Below, piece after piece: positions 8,665 to 16,093 of a DNA stretch of 42,578 nucleotides. Source of the stretch: Faecalispora jeddahensis (GTDB lineage: Bacteria > Bacillota > Clostridia > Oscillospirales > Acutalibacteraceae); contig NZ_CBYL010000032.1 in the NCBI RefSeq assembly GCF_000577335.1, positions 1 to 42,578 on the forward strand, written 5' to 3'. A model generated the notes under the pieces. The model saw only the letters and a list, made by a program, of their open reading frames with translations, was not told where the DNA came from and made no database searches. Within the stretch, counting starts at the first letter, position 1, and each line of letters opens with the position of its first letter. The position numbers were made by a program, and so were the translations under genes.

Positions 8665-9909
8665 TTAAAATTCGCCGACGCGCAGAGTGGAAAGCACCTT
8701 TGCGCCTTCCTCCCTGAGCTGCTCCAGCTTTTCAAGGAAGTCCTCTTCCACCAAAGGCTCGGTGACAAAGGCAAACTCGTCTTTGTCCGCGCCCTTGCGC
8801 ACCAGCTGGCGAACCGGCCCAAAGAGGCCTTCTGCCTGACCCAGCGCAAAAGCAGAGTCTTCGGATTTGGCACGGACATAAAACGCGATGGTATCCTTGC
8901 GGTAATCGCGCACATAGTCCGGCACGGCCTGATCCCAGAACAGGTACTTGCGGGCCTTGAAGTGCCGCACACAGTCGATCACATCCGCTACCACAGCACT
9001 GGCGGTGGGCAGCTTACCCGCGCCCTTACCGTAGAACACCACGTCGCCGATCGAATCGCCGCGTACCTGAATGCCGTTGAACACGTCGTCCACGGTGGCC
9101 AGCTGACTGCTGCGGGGAACAAACATCGGGCAGACTATAATATGAATCTGATCGTTTTCGAGAATCTTGACCCGGCCGATCAATTTGATCACGCCGCCCC
9201 ATACCTCCGCGTATTCCACGTCGGCCAGGGTTACCTTGGTGATTCCCTCTGTATGCACCTGATCGGGGTACACATGCTTGCCAAACGCCAAAGACGCCAG
9301 AATGCAGATCTTGCGGCAGGCATCCATTCCCTCTACGTCCGCAGCGGGGTTGTGCTCCGCGTAGCCGAGCTTCTGCGCTAAGGCCAGCGCGTCGTCAAAA
9401 TCCATCTGATCGCGGATCATCTTGGTCAGGATGAAGTTCGTTGTGCCGTTCAGGATACCGTCGATCTCGATCACGTCGTTTGCCGCCAGGCACTGGCTCA
9501 TGGGGCGGATGATCGGGATACCGCCGCCGACGCTGGCTTCAAACAGAAAGTTCAGGTTCTGCTTCTGCGCCAGGGCCAGAAGGTCTGCGCCCTTGGCCGC
9601 CACCAGCTCTTTGTTCGAGGTAACGACGCTCTTGCCCGCCAAAAGGCAGCTGCGCACAAATTCATATGCCGGATGCAGGCCGCCCATTACCTCTACCACG
9701 ATTTTGACTTCCGGATCATTCAAAATATCGTCAAAGGATTTCGTAAAGCGATCCGCCAGCGGATCCTCGGGGAACTCCTTTAAATCCAGAATATATTTGA
9801 TTCTGATTTCCTCTTTTGCCCGTTTGGCAATATTTTCGGTATGGTTGCTCAGAACCTCCGCCACACCGGAGCCCACTACACCATACCCCATGATTGCGAT
9901 TTCTACCAT
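8665..9909 (-). CDS. hom: Homoserine dehydrogenase
   Basis: A 414-residue enzyme that reduces aspartate semialdehyde to homoserine with NAD(P)H. The Rossmann motif GYGVVGSG is at residues 8-15. The SVVTSNKELVA segment carries the Lys typical of the family, and GILNGTTNFILT is in the catalytic domain. A C-terminal ACT domain (about 340-412) probably mediates threonine feedback. The ATG at 9909 is preferred over a GTG at 9918, since the GGGGTGG ribosome binding site overlaps the GTG. It is the first biosynthetic gene of the block, about 120 bases after the ACT-domain gene. Confidence 0.95.
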   Translation of the reverse strand: MVEIAIMGYGVVGSGVAEVLSNHTENIAKRAKEEIRIKYILDLKEFPEDPLADRFTKSFDDILNDPEVKIVVEVMGGLHPAYEFVRSCLLAGKSVVTSNKELVAAKGADLLALAQKQNLNFLFEASVGGGIPIIRPMSQCLAANDVIEIDGILNGTTNFILTKMIRDQMDFDDALALAQKLGYAEHNPAADVEGMDACRKICILASLAFGKHVYPDQVHTEGITKVTLADVEYAEVWGGVIKLIGRVKILENDQIHIIVCPMFVPRSSQLATVDDVFNGIQVRGDSIGDVVFYGKGAGKLPTASAVVADVIDCVRHFKARKYLFWDQAVPDYVRDYRKDTIAFYVRAKSEDSAFALGQAEGLFGPVRQLVRKGADKDEFAFVTEPLVEEDFLEKLEQLREEGAKVLSTLRVGEF

Positions 9910-9999
9910 TTCTTCCACCCCTTATCCAATTTTCCCTGAAACAAGGCCGTTGATTCCCCCTCGCTGAAGGCAGGGTAAGGAATTGCCTTATTTGCTAAA

Positions 10000-10022
10000 G
10001 TCAATTTCAAAACGAAATTGAC
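10000..10022 (-). other. Hairpin between the ACT-domain gene and hom
   Basis: A perfect 9-bp stem (GTCAATTTC and its complement) with a five-base loop, eight bases after the ACT-domain stop. On the minus strand it is followed only by TTTAGC, so it may attenuate or process the message rather than end it. The stem is A/T-rich and weak. Confidence 0.45.
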
Positions 10023-10030
10023 CCTATTCT

Positions 10031-10471
10031 CTACTGATCGGTAATATTATCGATGCTGCATACGCCGTCCACATTCCGAAGCAGGGCCAGCAGCTCGTCA
10101 ATCGTACCCATCATGTTGTTGATTCGCGCGGAGATCGAAACCATCGCCTTGCCGCTGACAGGGATATTCTGATTGATCGTCAGAATATTGGCCCCGGCCC
10201 CGTAGAATTCAGACACCAGCGACATCAAAACGCCGGGGCGGTCGTACAGCACCGCCTGAACGGTCAGAATTCGGTTTGTGGCTTCCGGCTGGTAAGGATA
10301 CACGGAATCCTTGTATTTGTAAAACACACTGCGGGAAATCCCCGCCATCCGCGCCGCCTCGGATGTGCTGGCGGCCTCAGAATTCATGATATACTGCTTG
10401 GCTTCCACAACCTTGGAATATACCTTTGGCAGAACCTTTTTATCCACCAGAAAGAAAGTTGGCTCTTTCAT
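10031..10471 (-). CDS. ACT domain-containing protein (PheB/UPF0735 family)
   Basis: A 146-residue protein of the UPF0735/PheB family. The N-terminal half contains a helix-turn-helix-like stretch (SEAARMAGISRSVFYKYK, about residues 36-53). The C-terminal half is one ACT domain (about 70-146, with LYDRPGVLMSLVSEF). Such proteins are thought to sense amino acids and regulate, but their targets are poorly defined. Placement ahead of hom-thrB-lysC suggests a role in threonine or aspartate-family control; this is an inference from context. The ATG at 10471 is preceded by a G-rich GGGTGGTGG stretch acting as a weak ribosome binding site. Confidence 0.88.
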   Translation of the reverse strand: MKEPTFFLVDKKVLPKVYSKVVEAKQYIMNSEAASTSEAARMAGISRSVFYKYKDSVYPYQPEATNRILTVQAVLYDRPGVLMSLVSEFYGAGANILTINQNIPVSGKAMVSISARINNMMGTIDELLALLRNVDGVCSIDNITDQ

Positions 10472-10510
10472 TGTCCACCACCCGCGAACTATTGTATTGT
10501 GTTAAGATAC

Positions 10511-10539
10511 AGTTTATCATTTTCCACCGTGAAATTCAA
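10511..10539 (-). promoter_or_regulatory. Probable promoter for the ACT protein-hom-thrB-lysC run
   Basis: On the minus strand: TTGAAT (10539-10534), a 17-base spacer and TAAACT (10516-10511), about 40 bases before the ACT-domain ATG. No T-box or attenuator was recognised between it and the gene. Confidence 0.45.
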
Positions 10540-10616
10540 TAGCCAAAAGTGTGAAATTCTGCACCTTTGCCTTGAAAAACCCGTATGCTTTGACGAACCG
10601 GAGGGCAAACGGGCAG

Positions 10617-10656
10617 AAAAAAGCTCCCAAAAGAAAAATGATTCTTTCGGGAGCTT
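10617..10656 (-). terminator. Terminator of the penicillin-binding protein gene
   Basis: Stem AAGCTCCC.AAAGAA with its complement (10621-10656), followed on the minus strand by TTTTTT. It lies 33 bases after the PBP stop. Confidence 0.85.
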
Positions 10657-10688
10657 GTGCATTTTCTGTTCCTTTTGCGGGTTCAGCC

Positions 10689-13067
10689 TCAGGGACGGAT
10701 TTCCGTATCCGGCGGAACCCAGAGGCCGTTTCCGTCCTGTCCGGGGCCATTTCCATTCCCGTTCCCATTCCCATTTCCGTTCCCCTGCGAATGAGAGGAG
10801 GACGGCCGGGAACTTGCGGGAGAGGAATTCTCCCAGTCCGGCTTTGAACTGGTTTCAGAAGTAGACGGGTGCGATGTCTCCCACTGGGAATTCTCGGGCT
10901 CCGACTGCTCCGGCTCCGAGAGAATGTCTGAAGCGGTGGAAGAACTCACGGGCGGGCTGGTATCCACCTCCGGCATATTGCCGCGCTCATACCACCCCGT
11001 TTTGGTGGGAACGCCGACATCCGCGCCGGACAGCTTTCCATTATCCGTACGGAAGGTGGCGGAAACAACATTGGAATCGTACTGGAAGTAAGTCTTCTTC
11101 TTTCCGTCCAGATATTTGGCCATAATGTTCCGCCAGATCTTAGCGGCCCACTTGGTGTAATTTTCCTTTTGCCCGTAAGACAGCGATTTGGGCGTTTCAT
11201 ACCCCGTCCAAATTCCGGCTACCGCGTAAGGCGTTCCGCCGACAAACCAGCTGTCCTTATCCTCATCGGTGGTACCGGTTTTGCCGAATACCTCCCAGCC
11301 GCTCACGGCCGCGCCGCCGCCGGTTCCCTCAGAACCATATACAACGTTGCGCAGCAGGCGGTTCATGATGGTGGAGGTGGTGGACTTGATGACCTGTGTG
11401 CCCGTGCTCTGCCGGTTGTCCAGAATCACGTTGCCGTCGTGGTCCTCCACATAGTAATAGGTATAAGGCTTATGATACTGGCCGCCGTTGCCAAATATCT
11501 GGTAGGCTGCCGTCATTTCTTTCACCGTAACGCCACCGTTCATGCCGCCGATCGCCATGGCCGCGATCTGCACGCTGTCCGTTTTCGGATTCAGATGGGT
11601 AAAGTGCAGCTGATCCGTCAAAAAGCGGTACGATGTGATGGGAGAAATCATTTTCACAAGCTGCGCCGCCGCGGCGTTGGAAGAAATTTCCAGCGCGCGC
11701 TGAACCGTAATATCGCCGTAAAACTTTTTATACCAGTTGTTCGGGCCGGGTTTTCCGCCGGCAAAATAATTGTCAACCGGCTCGTCGGGCAGAATCGAAG
11801 AATAATTGAGCACGCCCATATCGACCGCCGGGCCGTAGGACGCGATCGGCTTAATGGAAGAACCGGGCTGCCGCTGGCTGTCCGTTGCGTAGCTGAGCAG
11901 ACGGTTGCCCGTCTTTTCGCCGCGCCGGCCCACGGTGGCAAGCACACGACCGTTGTAGTCCATCATAAAATAGCCCAGCTGAATTTTTTGATCCGCCGGC
12001 ATGTTGTCGCTGGAAACAACCTCTTCCGCCGCATTCTGCGCCTTCTGATCCATGGCGCAGTAAATTTTCAGGCCGCCGTGGTACATCATGTAAACGGCCT
12101 TATCCTTCGAGATTCCCTGCGTCGTCTGCAGGTCCTCAACAATATCCTCGAACATGGCGTCGATATACCAATTCCACACCGGGGTATCGTTGACCACATT
12201 CTCGTTCTGATTGCCCACAAACACCATGTGGTTCGATTCCTCCATGGCGCTGTTGTATTCATCCTGGCTGATCATCTGCTGGTTGAGCATTTCACTCAGC
12301 ACAAGCTGCTGGCGGGTCTTATTGTTTTCGGGAAAATTGAGCGGATTGTACTTATATGGATTCTGCGTGATGGCCGCGATGGAAGCACACTCGGCCAGAG
12401 AAGCCTGGCTGATTTCCTTGCCGAAATACAGATTCGCCGCCGCCTGCACACCCTGACACCCGCTGCCGTAGTTGACAACGTTCAGGTAAGCCTCCAGAAT
12501 CTGTTCCTTGGAATAGCGGGAATCCAGATTGATGGCGCGGAAAATCTCTCTCACCTTACGGGTCAGGCTCACCTCGCCCTCACCGGTGATATTCTTGACC
12601 AGCTGCTGCGTAATGGTAGAGCCGCCGTAGCTGCCGCCCTTGGTAACCAGTGTGGTCACGGCGCCGGCCGTACGAATCCAGTCTACTCCGTTATGTTCCA
12701 TAAACCGCTTATCTTCAATTGCGACCATCGCGTTTTTCATATTCTTGGGGATTTTGTCGTAGTCCACCCAGATGCGGTTTTCCGAGCTGTAAAGCCGCTG
12801 ATATTCCACCGGCTGGCCCGAATCGTCGTTCACATAAATAAAGCTGGTATAATTGAGCTTCAGATTATTCAGATCCATTTTAATGGATTCATTCCGGAAG
12901 CTCAGGATAAAAGAAGTCATAAAAACCAGCACAATCACTCCGGCAACCGCCAGAACCGCTATGATGCTGTACAGCCCTTTCAAAGCAATCCTTGCGGTGA
13001 TCGATGCGCTTGCGGCGCGGCCGGTTTCCGGCGCACCGACATATTTATTCAGATCGGTTTTCCTCAT
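10689..13067 (-). CDS. Class A penicillin-binding protein (PBP1A type, transglycosylase-transpeptidase)
   Basis: A 792-residue bifunctional cell wall synthase. A cytoplasmic N-terminus and one membrane anchor (about residues 33-57) precede the GT51 glycosyltransferase domain (about 90-265; catalytic Glu118 in EDKRF, GGSTITQQ, and RKVREI). The transpeptidase domain (about 340-650) has the SxxK serine in GSSIKP, the SSN motif in EISSNAA, and KTGT. After the enzyme domain there is a Ser/Pro/Glu-rich tail and six Gly-Asn repeats, probably extended across the wall. GGAGGTGA lies before the ATG. It is divergent from the BofC-like gene and ends at its own terminator. It polymerises glycan strands and cross-links peptides outside the membrane. 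Confidence 0.96.
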   Translation of the reverse strand: MRKTDLNKYVGAPETGRAASASITARIALKGLYSIIAVLAVAGVIVLVFMTSFILSFRNESIKMDLNNLKLNYTSFIYVNDDSGQPVEYQRLYSSENRIWVDYDKIPKNMKNAMVAIEDKRFMEHNGVDWIRTAGAVTTLVTKGGSYGGSTITQQLVKNITGEGEVSLTRKVREIFRAINLDSRYSKEQILEAYLNVVNYGSGCQGVQAAANLYFGKEISQASLAECASIAAITQNPYKYNPLNFPENNKTRQQLVLSEMLNQQMISQDEYNSAMEESNHMVFVGNQNENVVNDTPVWNWYIDAMFEDIVEDLQTTQGISKDKAVYMMYHGGLKIYCAMDQKAQNAAEEVVSSDNMPADQKIQLGYFMMDYNGRVLATVGRRGEKTGNRLLSYATDSQRQPGSSIKPIASYGPAVDMGVLNYSSILPDEPVDNYFAGGKPGPNNWYKKFYGDITVQRALEISSNAAAAQLVKMISPITSYRFLTDQLHFTHLNPKTDSVQIAAMAIGGMNGGVTVKEMTAAYQIFGNGGQYHKPYTYYYVEDHDGNVILDNRQSTGTQVIKSTTSTIMNRLLRNVVYGSEGTGGGAAVSGWEVFGKTGTTDEDKDSWFVGGTPYAVAGIWTGYETPKSLSYGQKENYTKWAAKIWRNIMAKYLDGKKKTYFQYDSNVVSATFRTDNGKLSGADVGVPTKTGWYERGNMPEVDTSPPVSSSTASDILSEPEQSEPENSQWETSHPSTSETSSKPDWENSSPASSRPSSSHSQGNGNGNGNGNGNGPGQDGNGLWVPPDTEIRP
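10749..10784 (-). repeat. Hexanucleotide repeat encoding six Gly-Asn units
   Basis: Six in-frame GGN-AAY units near the 3' end of the PBP gene. Gains or losses of six bases keep the frame, so the tail length may vary between strains. Confidence 0.8.
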
Positions 13068-13159
13068 AGGCGGTCACCTCCTTTTTGCTGTTTTTCTGCT
13101 GTGTCCGGAATCTTCGTACCCATAGGATGGCACATTATACCGGTAATCTTGCAAAGATA

Positions 13160-13190
13160 TGAATAATTTTCCAATCATAATCTAATACTA
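13160..13190 (+). promoter_or_regulatory. Sigma-G-like forespore promoter before the BofC-like gene
   Basis: TGAATA (13160-13165), an 18-base spacer and AATACTA (13184-13190). This is one base from the TGAATA/CATACTA pattern of Bacillus sigma-G promoters. The predicted start would leave a leader of only about 12 bases, which just retains the GAGGTGA ribosome binding site; that short leader weakens the call. Confidence 0.45.
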
Positions 13191-13208
13191 TCGCTGAGGT
13201 GATTCCCT

Positions 13209-13586
13209 TTGAAAAAATTCGTCAGTCTTGCCGTGTGTACCGTACTGGTCCTGGTCGGCCTGATGCTGATCGCACATTTCAGTCCTCAGGTAAGCGGAAG
13301 TCCCGCTTCTTCTGCATCAGAAAATCAGATTCATTTTACCTCAAATGCCCCTTCAAGTCAAGAAAGCGGTAATCTGCCAGCCATGACCAGCCAGCAGGAC
13401 AGCTACCTGGTGCGCACTTACGACGGTAAAATCGGCATCTTTAAAAACGAGGAAAAATCCCCGTTTGAAATTATAGACGTGGATGTTTCCTCCCTTCCCC
13501 AAACCGACCAGCTGCTGTTGGCCACCGGAATCGAGGCGGATTCTACCGCCGAGCTCCAGCGGATCCGTGAGGATTACGAAAGCTAA
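13209..13586 (+). CDS. BofC C-terminal-domain-like exported protein
   Basis: A 125-residue protein with an N-terminal signal peptide or anchor (about residues 5-22), a Ser-rich linker, and a C-terminal domain from about residue 65. That domain (SYLVRTYDGKIGIF, then DVDVSSLP, DQLLLATGIE and ELQRIREDY) resembles the C-terminal domain of BofC, the forespore-secreted protein that restrains SpoIVB signalling to pro-sigma-K processing in Bacillus. The N-terminal BofC domain is absent, so the same role cannot be assumed. The start is a TTG at 13209 with GAGGTGA upstream. It is divergent from the PBP gene, next to a spore-protein gene, and has a sigma-G-like promoter. Confidence 0.7.
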   Translation: MKKFVSLAVCTVLVLVGLMLIAHFSPQVSGSPASSASENQIHFTSNAPSSQESGNLPAMTSQQDSYLVRTYDGKIGIFKNEEKSPFEIIDVDVSSLPQTDQLLLATGIEADSTAELQRIREDYES

Positions 13587-13617
13587 ACCGAATCCCCCAC
13601 GATTCGCAATTTCCCCC

Positions 13618-13658
13618 AAAAAAGTTTGGAGCCCCATACCCGATTGGGTATGGGGCTC
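13618..13658 (-). terminator. Terminator of the SASP gene
   Basis: A perfect 13-bp stem (13629-13641 with 13646-13658, loop GATT) followed on the minus strand by CAAACTTTTTT. On the plus strand no T-tract follows, so it should act mainly on the minus-strand transcript. Confidence 0.8.
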
Positions 13659-13675
13659 CGCTATACGACAGAAGT

Positions 13676-13873
13676 TTATTTCATGTTCTGTTCGTAAGAC
13701 TCGATCATTTTCTTGACCATCTGGCCGCCAACAGAACCGGCCTCACGAGAGGTCAAATCGCCGTTATAGCCCTGCTTCAGGTTTACGCCAACCTCGGAAG
13801 CGGCTTCCATCTTAAACTTGTTCAGTGCCTCACGAGCCTGAGGAACAACTGCCTGATTGCTACTTCTAGCCAT
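13676..13873 (-). CDS. Alpha/beta-type small acid-soluble spore protein
   Basis: A 65-residue DNA-binding spore protein that coats and protects forespore DNA and is degraded at germination. The family features are present: ALNKFKMEAASEVGV, which includes the region cut by the GPR protease, and the C-terminal LTSREAGSVGGQMVKKMI segment. Length is typical. AGGAGTG lies upstream of the ATG. The gene is expected to be forespore-specific, but no clear sigma-G promoter could be picked out upstream. It is convergent with the BofC-like gene. Confidence 0.95.
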   Translation of the reverse strand: MARSSNQAVVPQAREALNKFKMEAASEVGVNLKQGYNGDLTSREAGSVGGQMVKKMIESYEQNMK

Positions 13874-13929
13874 AAATAATACACTCCTAATCTTTTTTTG
13901 AAATTGATTTGTAAAACTCTTTGTGCGTC

Positions 13930-13961
13930 TGCACCCTTATTGTGTGCGGGTGCACTTTTTT
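13930..13961 (+). terminator. Plus-strand terminator upstream of the SASP gene
   Basis: TGCACCC (13930-13936) and its complement (13948-13954) form a 7-bp stem, followed on the plus strand by CTTTTTTT. There is no plus-strand gene nearer than the BofC-like gene, so that transcript may run antisense through the SASP gene to this point. On the minus strand the hairpin lacks a T-tract. Confidence 0.6.
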
Positions 13962-13995
13962 TATAACTGACAATTTTTTGAAATATTAAAAAACA

Positions 13996-14544
13996 TTAAA
14001 ATTGATATCCCGTCTCTGAATCGATGCCGCACAAAAGGCACACGGCACAGGCCGCCAGCAGAGAATACGTGCCTATTTCGCGCTGCAGCGCAACGGAAAT
14101 ATCTTTTGGCTCGAGGATTTCGCCAGTGAGGGTGCACAGGCTGCGCAGCAGACTGACGCACGCGCTGCCTTCCGCCAGGCTGGCGACGCTGAGCGTATCC
14201 TTGGAGGACGTGCCGCATGCCACCGGAATCACGGGCGCGCCCTTGAGCTGCTCGGCCGCTTTTTCACAGCGCGAGCTGAATACCGCAGGAATTCCGTGCG
14301 GCAGTCTGGCCGGTTCTGCGGACGGTGTAAAGCTGTTTTTAAAAACCAGAACGGAATTCGGCGTGTTTAAAATTGGCAGCCGCTCACAATCGTAAATACA
14401 AAAAACGCCTGGGTTTTCCCCAGGGATGCTGTTGAGCTGTATTCCATTATAATACTGCACCCGTCCATACCTGCGCAGCACGTCGATCATCGCCTGTGAA
14501 ATAACCGTATCACTTTGTTTTCCGCATAATATAATGGTTTTCAT
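13996..14544 (-). CDS. Unrecognised 182-residue protein in the sporulation neighbourhood
   Basis: I do not recognise this protein. It has a GGGAG-containing ribosome binding site and a clean ATG at 14544. The N-terminus (MKTIILCGKQSD) looks like the first beta strand and loop of an alpha/beta nucleotide-binding fold. A VACGTSSKDTLSVAS segment lies near residue 110. A hydrophobic Ala/Cys/Leu-rich segment (LLAACAVCLLCG, about 163-174) is at the C-terminus. It contains eight Cys residues, five of them in the last 50. It lies between the SASP gene and cwlJ, which suggests but does not prove a spore role. Confidence 0.65.
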   Translation of the reverse strand: MKTIILCGKQSDTVISQAMIDVLRRYGRVQYYNGIQLNSIPGENPGVFCIYDCERLPILNTPNSVLVFKNSFTPSAEPARLPHGIPAVFSSRCEKAAEQLKGAPVIPVACGTSSKDTLSVASLAEGSACVSLLRSLCTLTGEILEPKDISVALQREIGTYSLLAACAVCLLCGIDSETGYQF

Positions 14545-14858
14545 GCTCTCCCTCTTTCCGCAAACTGCGAACCACTCATTCGAATCAAGCAGCCATAAAC
14601 TTCCATAAGTTCAAATCCAATATCCGGCATCGCTTTTTACAATCCATATCACTTTAAAATAGTCTGATGCAGGTACAGCGCTTTCTTAAAGTGGTATTCC
14701 TAATACAGCGCATTTCCGGTACTGTTTAGTATAAATCGGTGCCGGTGGTTTATGTGGTTTGCTGCTAAAAAAGTATTTTGTGTCAGAATCAAAGTACAAC
14801 CATATAATGTTGTTAAGGCAACTTTTCGCCAATTGTATCAAGCGAGGGATGAGCTTAT
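14545..14858. other. Intergenic region upstream of cwlJ
   Basis: About 310 A/T-rich bases between divergent genes. The only structure noted is a candidate mother-cell promoter near 14782-14808. No gene or hairpin of note was seen. Confidence 0.5.
14782..14808 (+). promoter_or_regulatory. Candidate sigma-E-type promoter for cwlJ-gerQ
   Basis: CATATAAT (14801-14808) is one base from the sigma-E -10 element CATACAAT. A GTCAGAAT sequence (14782-14789) lies 11 bases upstream, slightly closer than the usual -35 spacing. In Bacillus, cwlJ is made in the mother cell under sigma-E. The match is suggestive only. Confidence 0.35.
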
Positions 14859-15305
14859 ATGCCCTATAATGAAAGAGAACTGCTGGCAAGGCTGATCAAA
14901 TGCGAAGCCGGAGGCGAGGGCGACAACGGAATGAACGCCGTGGCCACCATCGTGCTAAACCGTGCCAATGTTCCTTACGGCGAATTTTTTCGGGTCAGTC
15001 AGGGCGGCAGCATCCGTAACATTATCGAACAGCCCGGCCAGTTTACCTGCATGATGACTACTGTCGGCGGGCAATACAATGCGCAGAACGTTTACAATAT
15101 GGATCCGGAGGAGATTCACTACCAGATTGCCGATGCTGTAATGGCCGGCAATGTGTTCGCCGGCGTTGGAAACAGCCTGTTCTACTTCAATCCATACCGT
15201 CCTACCTGCCCGGATAACTTCCCACCCGGCGGCGTCGGCACATTTTACAGCCATATCTACCAGCACTGCTTTTACGCTCCCACAGAAAGATACCAACTCA
15301 CATAA
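14859..15305 (+). CDS. cwlJ: Spore cortex hydrolase, CwlJ/SleB catalytic family
   Basis: A 148-residue single-domain Hydrolase_2 protein that cleaves cortex peptidoglycan in germination. ELLARLIKCEAGGEG near the N-terminus contains the catalytic Glu of the SleB/CwlJ family. The AVATIVLNRANVPYG segment and the C-terminal SLFYFNPY and HCFYAPTE segments follow. There is no signal peptide or peptidoglycan-binding domain, which matches CwlJ (142 residues in Bacillus) rather than SleB. GerQ, needed for CwlJ localisation in Bacillus, is encoded 16 bases downstream, the same pairing as in Bacillus. This supports the cwlJ name. A GAGGGATGAG ribosome binding site precedes the ATG. Confidence 0.9.
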   Translation: MPYNERELLARLIKCEAGGEGDNGMNAVATIVLNRANVPYGEFFRVSQGGSIRNIIEQPGQFTCMMTTVGGQYNAQNVYNMDPEEIHYQIADAVMAGNVFAGVGNSLFYFNPYRPTCPDNFPPGGVGTFYSHIYQHCFYAPTERYQLT

Positions 15306-15321
15306 ATGAGGTGACATCACC

Positions 15322-15882
15322 ATGAATCAACCAAACATGGGCTACAGCGCGGTTTATTCCCAAACCGGACCATGCCCATCCTGCGGGATGCCAGCCTGGC
15401 AGCCCGCCGCACAAAGCACAACACAGACCATGAGCGCACAGAGTCAAATGGCAGCACAAATTCCCCCACAGCCCATGCCGTCCATGACTCCCACCATTTC
15501 CCCTACGCCATACCAGCAGGTCAGCTTTCAGCAGCCGGCCGGTGCATCTCCCTCCACGGCGCTGACACAGGTTCCCCCCGTTTCCGGCTCGACTGGCTTT
15601 GTGCCCAACACGCCGCCGGAAACCTTCAGCGGCGCGATCACCGACCTGAACCAGCCGATGCCCATGACGGTAGAAAGCCTGCAATACCTGAACGGCTTCC
15701 TGCGCACCCAGATCGGACGGCGCGTGCGGGTGGAATTCCTGCTGGGCACCAACACCATGACCGATCGCTCCGGCACATTGCTGGGCGTTGGCGCAAACTA
15801 TATCCTGATCAACGAATCCGACAGTGACGATCTTTTGGCCTGCGATTTTTACAACATCAAATTTATCCGTTTCTATTATTGA
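15322..15882 (+). CDS. gerQ: Spore coat protein GerQ family
   Basis: A 186-residue protein with a disordered Gln/Pro/Ser/Thr/Met-rich N-terminal half and a compact C-terminal domain (about residues 110-186: LQYLNGFLRTQIGRRVRVEF, LLGVGANYILI, and FYNIKFIRFYY) typical of GerQ/YwdL. In Bacillus GerQ is cross-linked into the coat by transglutaminase and holds CwlJ in place. The many N-terminal Gln residues here would suit such cross-linking, but no transglutaminase gene is in the window. An N-terminal CPSCGMPAW motif is unusual and may bind metal or form disulfides. A GAGGTGA ribosome binding site and a strong downstream terminator bound the two-gene unit. Confidence 0.88.
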   Translation: MNQPNMGYSAVYSQTGPCPSCGMPAWQPAAQSTTQTMSAQSQMAAQIPPQPMPSMTPTISPTPYQQVSFQQPAGASPSTALTQVPPVSGSTGFVPNTPPETFSGAITDLNQPMPMTVESLQYLNGFLRTQIGRRVRVEFLLGTNTMTDRSGTLLGVGANYILINESDSDDLLACDFYNIKFIRFYY

Positions 15883-15906
15883 ACCGCGAGTACGCTTCTC
15901 CGCCCC

Positions 15907-15960
15907 GCACCTCTGCCCCGCCCGGCTGTATGGTCAGCCTTGGGAACAGAGGTGCTTTTT
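15907..15960 (+). terminator. Terminator of cwlJ-gerQ
   Basis: GCACCTCTG (15907-15915) pairs with CAGAGGTGC (15947-15955), enclosing a small GGCTG/CAGCC inner stem, and is followed by TTTTT. Confidence 0.88.
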
Positions 15961-16044
15961 GCTGTTCCTTTCATTTCCGACTGCCCGAAGGCTATAATAA
16001 ATTCAAATGATTTTGAAATGTTATAAAATTTTTTTTATTTAGAA

Positions 16045-16070
16045 GTAACTTTTCCCTTTCGGCAATCGTT
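16045..16070 (+). promoter_or_regulatory. ECF-type promoter before the sigma factor gene
   Basis: GTAACTTTT (AAC at 16047-16049) and TCGTT (CGT at 16067-16069) separated by 17 bases. This is the AAC-N16/17-CGT pattern typical of ECF sigma promoters and suggests autoregulation. Confidence 0.55.
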
Positions 16071-16093
16071 TTATTTGTGAAAGGAGTGATGAA

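Noticed and set aside
10472-10620. T-box or threonine attenuator before the ACT-hom-thrB-lysC run
   Set aside because: No T-box TGGNACC sequence, specifier stem or leader peptide with Thr/Ile codons could be found.
11169-13166. Very long plus-strand open frame opposite the PBP gene
   Set aside because: It is the antisense of a certain PBP gene, has no ribosome binding site and no recognisable domain. Similar long antisense frames opposite lysC (6481-7725), prfA (2916-3965) and the dehydratase (27020-28489) were rejected for the same reason.
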